A DNA stretch of 64,000 nt, taken from Candidatus Nanoarchaeia archaeon. Its GTDB lineage: Archaea; Nanobdellota; Nanobdellia; Woesearchaeales; SKIA01. Position 1 is the stretch's first letter, and every line of letters starts with the position of its first letter. Shown piece after piece: positions 23,611 to 31,456 of the stretch. The notes beneath the pieces were generated by a model, which was not told the DNA's origin, ran no database searches, and was given only the letters and a program-made list of their open reading frames with translations. The stretch covers positions 1 through 64,000 of the forward strand of contig JANQNG010000031.1 in the NCBI GenBank assembly GCA_028279685.1, in the 5' to 3' direction. A program made the translations under genes and the position numbers.

Positions 23611-24299
23611 TTATCCCATAATAATTCGAAAATATTAACATAAGCTTTAGAAATATCTGAGCTCGTCATTTTCACCATAAAAAAATCATCATTTACTATG
23701 GTTCCTGTTACCACAGTGTCTCCATAGATAAAGAAAGCAGTATTTGAAGCATATTTTGAAGGTATAAACTTAGTATTTGGGAAATATTTTTCAAAGTTTT
23801 TCTTTTTTGTAGCTGGCTGAATAATTCTTAATTTTAACTTAGATAAGGCTTCTAAGATTTTTTCTTTGTATTTTAGAGATTCAATTATTTTAAATCCTCC
23901 TCCAAACCAATAAATCTCTTTATTTGTGTTTTCTAAATCATGTAGAATTGTTTTTCCACCTTCTATTCCCTTCAATATTTCAACACAAGGATTTTTCTTT
24001 GGAGTTTTATAATAAGAAGTTAATGTTGGTAAAATCTTATCTACTTCAATTAGTTTTTCTTCTTGTTTTTTCTTCAATATTTTAGGATTATTTGCTTGAA
24101 AATATTTAACTTGTTTTTCAACATAATAATTTACAAACCCTTTATTTATTAGAATATTTAGATTGTCATAAATAGTTCTCCTGTGTATTTTTGTTTCTTT
24201 AGCAAGATCTATTGCAGTCATGCTTCCTTTTTTTACTAATTGAAGATATATCTTAGCTTCAGTCTCATTTAATCCTATTTTCTTCAAAGATTCTATCAT
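23607..24299 (-). CDS. TrmB-family transcriptional regulator 3
   Basis: The protein has 230 residues from the ATG at 24297-24299. The winged helix (MIESLKKIGLNETEAKIYLQ ... RRTIYDNLNILINKGFVNYY) is followed by a basic linker and the C-terminal effector domain (CVEILKGIEGGKTILHDLE ... YVNIFELLWDN). The frame continues seven codons upstream, but those codons lie in a palindromic operator between the TATA box and the start. It shares a symmetric TATA box with the divergent gene at 24353. The palindrome is on its own side of that TATA box, so autoregulation is expected, with possible effects on the neighbour. Confidence 0.9.
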   Translation of the reverse strand: MIESLKKIGLNETEAKIYLQLVKKGSMTAIDLAKETKIHRRTIYDNLNILINKGFVNYYVEKQVKYFQANNPKILKKKQEEKLIEVDKILPTLTSYYKTPKKNPCVEILKGIEGGKTILHDLENTNKEIYWFGGGFKIIESLKYKEKILEALSKLKLRIIQPATKKKNFEKYFPNTKFIPSKYASNTAFFIYGDTVVTGTIVNDDFFMVKMTSSDISKAYVNIFELLWDN

Positions 24300-24301
24300 G
24301 A

Positions 24302-24317
24302 TGTGGGAAATCCCACA
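24302..24317 (-). promoter_or_regulatory. palindromic operator before TrmB gene 3
   Basis: TGTGGG-AAAT-CCCACA, a perfect 6-bp inverted repeat with a 4-nt spacer, lies between the shared TATA box and the leaderless start at 24299. Confidence 0.75.
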
Positions 24318-24320
24318 CAT

Positions 24321-24332
24321 ATATTTAAATAT
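24321..24332. promoter_or_regulatory. palindromic TATA box shared by two divergent genes
   Basis: ATATTTAAATAT is a perfect palindrome centred at 24326.5. The minus-strand start (24299) is about 27 bp away on one side and the plus-strand start (24353) about 26 bp on the other, so one box can serve both leaderless transcripts. Confidence 0.72.
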
Positions 24333-24352
24333 TGTTGTTTTATTCTGATTGC

Positions 24353-24895
24353 ATGGATTCTAAAGATTACTACGATCTAGGTTACATATTTGATCAATAC
24401 AGACCAGGGTGTTGTAATAGTGACGATATAAAAATAATGTCAGAAAATCCCGTAGAAACTTATAATAGAATTTTAAAAGAATTTAGAGAAGAACTAGGAT
24501 TTGAATATAGCCCAGATTTACAAGTTAGTCAACCTTTAGAATTGAAAATAGCTTATCATCGTAATGTAATTATACACATGAATTATATTATTATGAGTCT
24601 TCCTTATCTTGATCAAAATGATTACTTAGTTGGTATGTGGGATGTTATCAAAAGACATAAAATTCCAAAATTTAAATCATCAGATTACTCTTCGAGAGAT
24701 CAAAGACCTGATAAAGTTGAAGATATTAAAAACCAATTCCATACTTTGGATAGGTTATTTGCTTTAATTAAAACAGATCTTAGACAATATACAAGAAAAT
24801 GGAGATTTTATAGACTGCTATTTAACGATAGACCAATTGTACTTGACACTTTTGAAGACTATGATAATTCTTTTGATATTCCTATTTATTCTTAG
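24353..24895 (+). CDS. hypothetical protein, 180 aa
   Basis: No family is recognised. The protein is acidic, Tyr/Asp-rich and soluble (MDSKDYYDLGYIFDQYRPG ... FDIPIYS), with several predicted helices and a central region of conserved-looking aromatic residues. I chose the ATG at 24353, 26 bp from the palindromic TATA box; the frame is open seven codons earlier. It is divergent from TrmB regulator 3 and is the most likely direct target of that regulator. Confidence 0.62.
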   Translation: MDSKDYYDLGYIFDQYRPGCCNSDDIKIMSENPVETYNRILKEFREELGFEYSPDLQVSQPLELKIAYHRNVIIHMNYIIMSLPYLDQNDYLVGMWDVIKRHKIPKFKSSDYSSRDQRPDKVEDIKNQFHTLDRLFALIKTDLRQYTRKWRFYRLLFNDRPIVLDTFEDYDNSFDIPIYS

Positions 24896-24957
24896 TTGTA
24901 TAATAAATTACTTACTCAATCAGCTTAATATTTGGCTTGAAAAAAATAATGAGCTTA

Positions 24958-25482
24958 TCAATACTTGATTCGTACTGGAAGAAAATCTTCAAATATTAGA
25001 TTATCTAATACCAGTCTCGTTTCTTCAGTTTCTCTATCGTAAAAAGCAATCTTACAACAATTGAGAATATCTTCATAAACATTTCGCAATATTTCTCCCC
25101 TATAAGGTTTTGGAGTTCTTATTACATGTACTCCTTTCAGAGAATCAGGTAAAAGTTGTATTATTTCTTCACCATGAGGATTCATCATCTTAACTTCAGG
25201 AGATGCTTTACTATCTCCCCACATTATCTTTGATAACTGTTTAATCCCCATAGGCACATATTCATCAGACATCATTTTAGCATAATCATCTGCACGGAAG
25301 ATATTATACGCTATGAGCTTTCCATCAGGTGTTTCAACCGGAGAGTGTTTTTCAATTTCCTTACCAGCATATAATCCTTTTGCGAATAGCATCATCGCGG
25401 CGTTAGCCCGAAACATAGCAGCATATACTTTCGGAACAGGGTCATCAAGAATGTTTCCCAAAACTTTATTTCCAAGCACCAT
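24958..25482 (-). CDS. hypothetical protein, 174 aa
   Basis: No family is recognised. The protein is mixed alpha/beta and soluble, with patches such as AMFRANAAMMLFAKGLYAG and LPDSLKGVHVIRTPKPYRG. A TTTATAG-type box (25504-25511, minus) lies about 26 bp before the ATG, suggesting a leaderless message. It lies just downstream of the RecB-like nuclease gene on the same strand, but with its own promoter. Confidence 0.62.
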   Translation of the reverse strand: MVLGNKVLGNILDDPVPKVYAAMFRANAAMMLFAKGLYAGKEIEKHSPVETPDGKLIAYNIFRADDYAKMMSDEYVPMGIKQLSKIMWGDSKASPEVKMMNPHGEEIIQLLPDSLKGVHVIRTPKPYRGEILRNVYEDILNCCKIAFYDRETEETRLVLDNLIFEDFLPVRIKY

Positions 25483-25516
25483 ATCATCAGGAATTATGTT
25501 CTACATTTATAGTTAA

Positions 25517-26137
25517 CTATTTTTGACTGATTAATTTCATCTCAGGCTTGAATACAAAACAGTCATCTGCATCGAAGTACCCGCATCTAAAATGCTTCAA
25601 AGGAATGCCTGTTCTCTTCGATAACATAATCGCGTAGAACAACGTCTGCACATGAGCGTATTTTTCCTTTGCCGCTTTGGGCTTATAATCCCAAATCCAT
25701 ATCTTATTATCTTCAACGCTCAACGCATCGATATGGCCAGTCAATGAGCCTTCTTCCTCGAAGAGTTCATTAAAGTTTTTCAGTTCATGAGGATCTAACC
25801 AAATAGGCACTTCCACCCCTATAGTTGAAGTATCATTCTGCAGCATAAAGCATTGCACATTAGAATGCGCTGTCTTATAATGAGCCCATTCTAATCCATC
25901 TTTTGTCATCTGACAGACCTCATGGTTTGGGGCCTTTTTCATCTTGACATCAATATCAAATGTTAAATGAGAACTTCTTGGTCCAGAATGAAATTTATCA
26001 TCTGGACAGTTCTTGAACATATCATTAAGATAATCTGCTAAGGGAGCAAGTTTCCCTTTGCATAATTGTGCAGTTTTGTCTTCATGCACTCTATAATGGT
26101 AGAACCACCCATGCCCTAAAGAAAGATGTTTGATCAT
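25517..26137 (-). CDS. PD-(D/E)xK (RecB/Cas4-like) nuclease
   Basis: The 206-residue protein has the restriction-endonuclease-like core of RecB-family exonucleases. GHIDALSVEDN carries the first Asp, and IWIWDYKPKA supplies the D-x-K pair. The following helix with HVQTLFYAIMLSKRTG corresponds to the QxxxY-type motif, and the N-terminal LSLGHGWFYHYRVH resembles the helical cap. There are two or three scattered Cys residues but no four-Cys iron-sulfur cluster like that of Cas4 or AddB. It probably trims DNA ends. No CRISPR array or cas1 lies nearby, so I do not call it Cas4. Confidence 0.8.
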   Translation of the reverse strand: MIKHLSLGHGWFYHYRVHEDKTAQLCKGKLAPLADYLNDMFKNCPDDKFHSGPRSSHLTFDIDVKMKKAPNHEVCQMTKDGLEWAHYKTAHSNVQCFMLQNDTSTIGVEVPIWLDPHELKNFNELFEEEGSLTGHIDALSVEDNKIWIWDYKPKAAKEKYAHVQTLFYAIMLSKRTGIPLKHFRCGYFDADDCFVFKPEMKLISQK

Positions 26138-26206
26138 CTAGAGAAACAAAAAATGTTAATTTAAAAGAATTGTGGTGATAAAGAAGAGAAAAAAAATATC
26201 AATATC

Positions 26207-27949
26207 TCAACTGTTCTCTTCTACGCTTTTTTTACATATATTTAATGCATTTTGCATATTATTCAAATCATTTGCAACGATATCATCACACATATCAGGG
26301 TCTCCACGATAGACTGCTAGATTAATATAACAATCTCTCCAGGCGTATTGAGAATTCCATTCATGTGTTTCACATATTGATGTATCTCCAGTCACACGTA
26401 CATACAATTGTAAGCACTGATTCTCCTGAACTAATCCATCGCAAAGAGATATATCCTCATACGTCTCGTGAAGCTGCATAAAACAATCATCTGAAAGACG
26501 CTGAGCAGGACTGTTCTTTACATATTCAAAAACTTCATTTTTACGTATTGTATCACAAAATGCCGCGTCAACATCATCAATCTGTGTTATGACTTGGCTT
26601 GCACAATCAGCTTTGTTAGTCTGATCTGCACAAAGAGATATATCTTTTTCCTGTACAGCTTTCTCAATAAGAGCTTCGTAATCAGCTTGGGATGATTTAT
26701 ACTCTTCTAAATCATCATAAATAAACATACTATTCTCATTAAGTGCTTTAATGCAAATAAGTGGCAATTCTTCTTCACATAATGTCTTAGTTTCACCATT
26801 CAACCAATCTACAGATAGAAAATCTCCTTCTTGTTTTTCTAAAGAAGCACTCATACCTTTACCATACTCATCAACATAATTAACATATCCCATAACACTT
26901 ATTCTGCCAGATTCATAACACTCCCATGGTTGATTAGTGATCCATGTCCAAGCAGCAGTCGCAGAAAGATCACCATCATATTTACCTCTCAAGGCGTTTG
27001 GAACTCCTGCATTCCCTGCTACATGCCAATGTGCCCAAATCCAATCATCACCAAGTTCAGCACATTTATCATGTCCCCAATTATTATCAAGAATATCATA
27101 TCCTCCAACAGGTTCTGTGAGCTCAAACGCAAACAATTTCTCCTTTTCTCTTGCTTCTTCAGGTATTGCAATAGATAAAGGTTTATTATGATCATATATA
27201 TTAATTTCAATCGTAGACGCAATAGTATCTGTTTTTAAAGTATCTTTGGTAAATTGCGTTTTCTTTACGACAAGAAGTTCCATCACAATCTTCTCAACAA
27301 AAGAAGTTTCTTCATTAACCCACGCATGCAGTGAGTACTCAAATGAATCGTTCTCTTTTATTTGATCAAACGAACCTCCATAACCTGATGAAATATCTTG
27401 ATAACTAAACTTGAACTTGTCAAGATCTGTGCATTCCATAACTTGATACTGTACTCCATCAACATTTTCATCAGATACATGCGCACATAAACCTGTTCTC
27501 ATAAAGTCAAAGATTTGTTGAAAAGTATCTGTTTTCTTCATTACATCAGCAAAAGGAATGCTACCTTGACTCCACCCCAATCCTGCCTTACTGTACGCAT
27601 ATCCATCAACATAATACAACTGAGTTTCCAACAACTGAGTTTCCATCTTCATTTCTTCTCCCATATCTTCTTCAGTAGGTAGGTGGATATAACCAATATA
27701 AGCAAGTTTGGCATTAGCCTTGTCTACAGAAACATCAGATGTTATTCCATAAACATACTGTTCAATCTTATCACGATATTCAGAACTCATATTCACAAGC
27801 ACATCAGTAGAAAATGAATAAGAATCTAGCTGACTATTCAATTCCAAAACGTCATCAGATATTGGTGTAGATGTACAGCCCAATAAAAGAACACTCACCA
27901 TCATAATCATTGTAATTATAACTGTGAAAGAAAATCTTCTTTTGTTCAT
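26207..27949 (-). CDS. large lipoprotein-like secreted protein
   Basis: The 580-residue protein has an N-terminal signal with a lipobox-like LLLGC followed by TSTP, so it is probably anchored outside the membrane. The body is acidic, with an N-terminal domain (residues 35-280) of beta-rich character. A middle region is rich in Trp (WGHDKCAELGDDWIWAHWH). The Cys-rich C-terminus has repeats of the type DxxxCxxxxxxxDCxxxxx (about 430-575), each with two or three Cys. No enzyme motif was found. The repeat character suggests disulfide-stabilised helical hairpins. Confidence 0.72.
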   Translation of the reverse strand: MNKRRFSFTVIITMIMMVSVLLLGCTSTPISDDVLELNSQLDSYSFSTDVLVNMSSEYRDKIEQYVYGITSDVSVDKANAKLAYIGYIHLPTEEDMGEEMKMETQLLETQLYYVDGYAYSKAGLGWSQGSIPFADVMKKTDTFQQIFDFMRTGLCAHVSDENVDGVQYQVMECTDLDKFKFSYQDISSGYGGSFDQIKENDSFEYSLHAWVNEETSFVEKIVMELLVVKKTQFTKDTLKTDTIASTIEINIYDHNKPLSIAIPEEAREKEKLFAFELTEPVGGYDILDNNWGHDKCAELGDDWIWAHWHVAGNAGVPNALRGKYDGDLSATAAWTWITNQPWECYESGRISVMGYVNYVDEYGKGMSASLEKQEGDFLSVDWLNGETKTLCEEELPLICIKALNENSMFIYDDLEEYKSSQADYEALIEKAVQEKDISLCADQTNKADCASQVITQIDDVDAAFCDTIRKNEVFEYVKNSPAQRLSDDCFMQLHETYEDISLCDGLVQENQCLQLYVRVTGDTSICETHEWNSQYAWRDCYINLAVYRGDPDMCDDIVANDLNNMQNALNICKKSVEENS

Positions 27950-28015
27950 AACGCAGCACCTCGATGAAATCTTATACTTACTGGAACTTTTAGAATTAAT
28001 TGTTTATAAAAATTC

Positions 28016-29920
28016 CTATTTCAATCTTATCGCATCTAAATTCCGAGGACATACTGTCTCAATCCTAAACTGTTTATGGATAGAACTTGCTAAGTCTAAG
28101 CATCTTGAACTTTCACCGTGGTTCACTATAACTTTTCGAGGCTTAGGATTCAAACGAGCAACAAAATTCATCAACTCTTTTCTATCTGCGTGACCAGTGA
28201 TCTCAAGCTTGTGGACTTCCAAGTTAATCATCAATATTTCCTGTTTATTACCGTTTCTGAAACCAATCTCTTTCTCTCCATTAAAGATCCTTCTTCCTAA
28301 TGTACCGGGACCTAAGTATGAAGAGAATACCAGCGAATTCTTTTTTTGTTCTGCTAAACCTTTGAGATATTCAACTGATGCACCACCTACCAACATACCT
28401 GATGTTGCAAGAATCACACAAGGTTCTGAACCCTCAATAATCTGTTGTCGCTCTTTAGCACTACCTACTCTCTTGATATTCTCAATCAAAAAAGGATTTT
28501 CATCTTTGTGAAAAATTTGCTTACGTAATTGCACATTAAGAAATTCAGGATACGCTGTATGCACTGCAGTAATATCCCACACCATACCATCCACATAAAT
28601 AGGAATGTCTTTAGGTATATCTCCGTTTCTAATCATATTAGCAAGCAGTACAATCATTTCTTGTGCTCTTCCAGAACCCAACACAGGCATCAACACCTTT
28701 CCTTTTCGAGAAATGGTCTCGTGGATGATATTCTTGAGCAGATTGTCTGCCTCGACAGGAGGAGGTTGAACGTTGTCTTTACCTCCATACGTAGCTTCTA
28801 TCATTAGTGTTTCCAGTCGGGGAAACTTCGTCACTGCAGGATTCAATACCATTGTTCTCGCATATTTGAGATCTCCTGTATAGAGAATGTTATGTAACCC
28901 ATTACCCACGTGAAGATGTATCATTGCCCCTCCCAAAATATGTCCTGAATTATAAAGCGTAATGCGCACATCAGGAGTTATGTCTGCGACTTCATCATAG
29001 TTCAATGTGATAGTCTGCAACACCATCTGCTTCACTTCTTCGGACGTAAACATAGGTTCTTTGCCTTCCGATCTTTGAATTTTCACAATATCGAGCTGTT
29101 GCAATGCCATCAGATCTCTCGTCGGAGCAGTACAATAAATAGGCCCTTTATATCCGAACTTGATCAGATAAGGTATTAATGCTGTATGATCGACATGAGC
29201 ATGGCTCACAATTATTGCATCAATGTCTTGAATTTTGAACTCAGGAGCTTCAAGCAAAGGATAAGCATCATCATCAAATGAACTTACATCCATACCACAA
29301 TCCATTAAAATCCTTGATTCAGGTGTCTGTAATAAGAGACACGTTCTTCCAACTTGTCTTCCTGAACCAAGATATGATATCCTAATCCATTCCTCTTTCT
29401 TCTTGCGCAGCCATCCATTGTAAATACGCTTTCCTGTTTTATGAAGAAAATCTCTCCTTTGATCAGAATGCTCATATAATACTGAACGAATACTGTCAAT
29501 CAAAGGATTTGGAATAGCAGGCGTTCTTCTTATGGTGGGAACCCACAATGTTTGTTCCTTAATCTGGTAAAGCAGATCTCCTCCTTTTCCTATCGCAATG
29601 CCTGGCTTTTCAACTTCGACGATAACAACAGAACGTTCAGGTTCAAAAAGAATCTGGCCGATACCTGCCTCCTCTGAGATAATCTCTTTGATAATTTTCT
29701 CTGCCTGATCTGGATGCATCACAATAGAAGGATCCGGACGTAATTCTATTCTCTTCTTGATCATATTCACAATTGATCTGATTAATCCCTTGTCATCAAG
29801 AAAAAATTGTTTATCTTTTGTGTAGAGTACAATGTTTGCACCTTCAAATGCAGCATCACTGATAAGCTCAGATGCATTCTCAATGTGACTCTTAATTTCT
29901 TTTAATATATCATCGGTCAT
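28016..29920 (-). CDS. fttA: KH/metallo-beta-lactamase/beta-CASP nuclease aCPSF1 (FttA)
   Basis: In archaea this protein terminates transcription by cutting the nascent RNA near U-rich sites. It has 634 residues. The N-terminal tandem KH region (about 1-140, including GIGQILFEPERSVVIVEVEK) is followed by the MBL core with the zinc motif SHAHVDHT near residue 241. The beta-CASP domain has GSGRAQEMIVLL and the late His motifs (EITGHADRKE; VIVNHGES). I chose the ATG three codons into the frame because the first codon is TTG. It follows psmB by 30 bp on the same strand, so the two may be co-transcribed. Confidence 0.95.
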   Translation of the reverse strand: MTDDILKEIKSHIENASELISDAAFEGANIVLYTKDKQFFLDDKGLIRSIVNMIKKRIELRPDPSIVMHPDQAEKIIKEIISEEAGIGQILFEPERSVVIVEVEKPGIAIGKGGDLLYQIKEQTLWVPTIRRTPAIPNPLIDSIRSVLYEHSDQRRDFLHKTGKRIYNGWLRKKKEEWIRISYLGSGRQVGRTCLLLQTPESRILMDCGMDVSSFDDDAYPLLEAPEFKIQDIDAIIVSHAHVDHTALIPYLIKFGYKGPIYCTAPTRDLMALQQLDIVKIQRSEGKEPMFTSEEVKQMVLQTITLNYDEVADITPDVRITLYNSGHILGGAMIHLHVGNGLHNILYTGDLKYARTMVLNPAVTKFPRLETLMIEATYGGKDNVQPPPVEADNLLKNIIHETISRKGKVLMPVLGSGRAQEMIVLLANMIRNGDIPKDIPIYVDGMVWDITAVHTAYPEFLNVQLRKQIFHKDENPFLIENIKRVGSAKERQQIIEGSEPCVILATSGMLVGGASVEYLKGLAEQKKNSLVFSSYLGPGTLGRRIFNGEKEIGFRNGNKQEILMINLEVHKLEITGHADRKELMNFVARLNPKPRKVIVNHGESSRCLDLASSIHKQFRIETVCPRNLDAIRLK

Positions 29921-29950
29921 AGTTTTCAACTCATCGTAAAAAGAAAAGTT

Positions 29951-30598
29951 TTATTGGATTCCGGTGTTCACCAATTTCTGAACGGTGAACTCAGCGCTAG
30001 TTCCGCTGATGACCATAACATCAACACCATTGCCTGATGCAGAGTCTCTCTGCAGTGCAGCATTCAATGCACGCAACGCAAGTTGTGTCCCTTCTTCTGT
30101 GGTCATATCTTTTTTGAAGGAATTTTCAAGCACACCATAGGCAAGCATGCTTCCGCTTCCTGAAGAGACAAAATCTTCGATAGCAGTAATAGTACCGTCA
30201 GGAAAGATATCAAACAAATGCACACCCTCATTATCATAACCCGCGAATAGGAAGTGAGTTACGCCAACAATCATGGCTGGCTTTCTAATATTCGAGTAGA
30301 CAAATTGTGCCATAAGATTCGCTGCTTCTTTAACCGTAGTCCGAGCTAATGATCTTAGATCTTTGATTTTGACTTCTGCTGCTAAATATTTAGTTAAGAG
30401 TTGAACATCAGAAACAGTGCCTGCTACTGTTGTTGCCATGCGATCGTTTATCTTAATAACTTTCATAATCTTCTTGTCAGCGACAAAATTACCTGTCGTA
30501 GCTCTTTTATCAGCTGCTAAAATAACACAATCTTTGCATTTAATACCTACTGTCGTAGTCCCTGTCTTCTTTGCATCAAAATCCTTATTCGCGGTCAT
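29951..30598 (-). CDS. psmB: 20S proteasome beta subunit
   Basis: This is the catalytic beta subunit of the archaeal proteasome. A propeptide of 13 residues ends in Gly, followed by the catalytic Thr14 in TTTVGIKCKD, so autocleavage would expose the N-terminal nucleophile. The supporting Lys is in AADKRATTG and the later SGSGSMLAYGVLE segment is also conserved. Length (215 residues) is normal. fttA is immediately downstream. A stem/box repeat lies about 85 bp upstream, between the pilin gene and this start. Confidence 0.95.
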   Translation of the reverse strand: MTANKDFDAKKTGTTTVGIKCKDCVILAADKRATTGNFVADKKIMKVIKINDRMATTVAGTVSDVQLLTKYLAAEVKIKDLRSLARTTVKEAANLMAQFVYSNIRKPAMIVGVTHFLFAGYDNEGVHLFDIFPDGTITAIEDFVSSGSGSMLAYGVLENSFKKDMTTEEGTQLALRALNAALQRDSASGNGVDVMVISGTSAEFTVQKLVNTGIQ

Positions 30599-30681
30599 TA
30601 TTGCACCTTAGAATGTCTAAGAATCCCTCTTAATTGATGTAAACTGCCCATTATTTATAAATGTTATGGTTCGAACAACTG

Positions 30682-30782
30682 AAGTAATACTGCGCTTCGT
30701 GTCGCTTTTGCAATCCAATATGAAATCTGCGATTATAACAATTCAATGTAGGTATTGAGTACTTCGCTAGGCAGTATTGCTT
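30682..30782 (-). repeat. stem/box repeat, copy 6
   Basis: A 12-bp terminal inverted repeat AAGTAATACTGC/GCAGTATTGCTT has one non-Watson-Crick position. It encloses, on the minus strand, box A CCTAGCGAAGTACTCA and box B GACACGAAGCG. The inner stem CAATA/TATTG and the centre ATTGTTATAATC are shared in layout with copy 5. Confidence 0.88.
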
Positions 30783-30796
30783 TTAGAAGCAAAACA

Positions 30797-31366
30797 TCAT
30801 GTGGGGTTCAGCCTAGCCTTAGCAGTAGCTTTCAGCGTATGGATATTGCCTGAGCCTATTGCGTGAAAATCAAGTTCAATAGTGAATTCAACTTGTTTAG
30901 GGTTTACATCAGCAACACCTTCGCAACTTATCTCCAAATCAAACGTTTCATCTTTAGGAATTGCATCAGAAATAGTATCTCCTATTGCAGCAGGAAGTTC
31001 ATTATCTATCATTAAACCAGCAATTTTTGTCCTTACTTCTTTTATGCCTCCTCCGTCTTGAACACAGTCCAGAAGAGATTCATCTGTTGTAACTCTTGCA
31101 GAGGTGATATTAACATCGGCACCGAATTTATTTTTGAGCTGGATCAATAATGTAGGAATTCCACTTCCATAATTATCGAGATATCCCACCATATAATCTT
31201 TACTGCAATCTACATTAGAGCCGAAATTACAGTAATCAGATTTGTAAATATCAAAATTAAAGACTCCGAAATAAGCCAATGCTGAAACACTAACAATGAC
31301 AACCAGCAATGCCCATCCATACGTAGCTAGGAATTCTATTGATGCTTGAGCTCTTTTATTCACCAT
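30797..31366 (-). CDS. type IV pilin-like protein with class III signal peptide
   Basis: The 189-residue protein starts MVNKRAQASIEFLATYGWAL, the basic-then-hydrophobic class III signal in which the peptidase cuts just before or within AQASIEF. The hydrophobic helix runs to about residue 33. The ectodomain has a Cys pair (DYCNFGSNVDC) near the start and is beta-rich. Such pilin-like proteins are abundant in DPANN archaea and build adhesion pili or pseudopili. It is distinct from the archaellins at 1-757, whose core is [10 protein letters not shown]. Confidence 0.85.
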   Translation of the reverse strand: MVNKRAQASIEFLATYGWALLVVIVSVSALAYFGVFNFDIYKSDYCNFGSNVDCSKDYMVGYLDNYGSGIPTLLIQLKNKFGADVNITSARVTTDESLLDCVQDGGGIKEVRTKIAGLMIDNELPAAIGDTISDAIPKDETFDLEISCEGVADVNPKQVEFTIELDFHAIGSGNIHTLKATAKARLNPT

Positions 31367-31425
31367 ATCTCCTCTTTCAGAGTACTAGCGTGTTTCTTTT
31401 TTATAAAGTTTACCAAGTCAATACT

Positions 31426-31435
31426 ATTATATAGG
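31426..31435 (+). promoter_or_regulatory. TATA box of AsnB-type gene 1
   Basis: ATTATATAGG is centred 27 bp before the ATG at 31457, supporting that start for a leaderless message. Confidence 0.6.
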
Positions 31436-31456
31436 TCTATTGTTCTGCTAATCGTT

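Noticed and set aside
25517-26137. Cas4 assignment for the RecB-like nuclease
   Set aside because: There is no four-Cys iron-sulfur cluster, no cas neighbours and no CRISPR repeats in the window.
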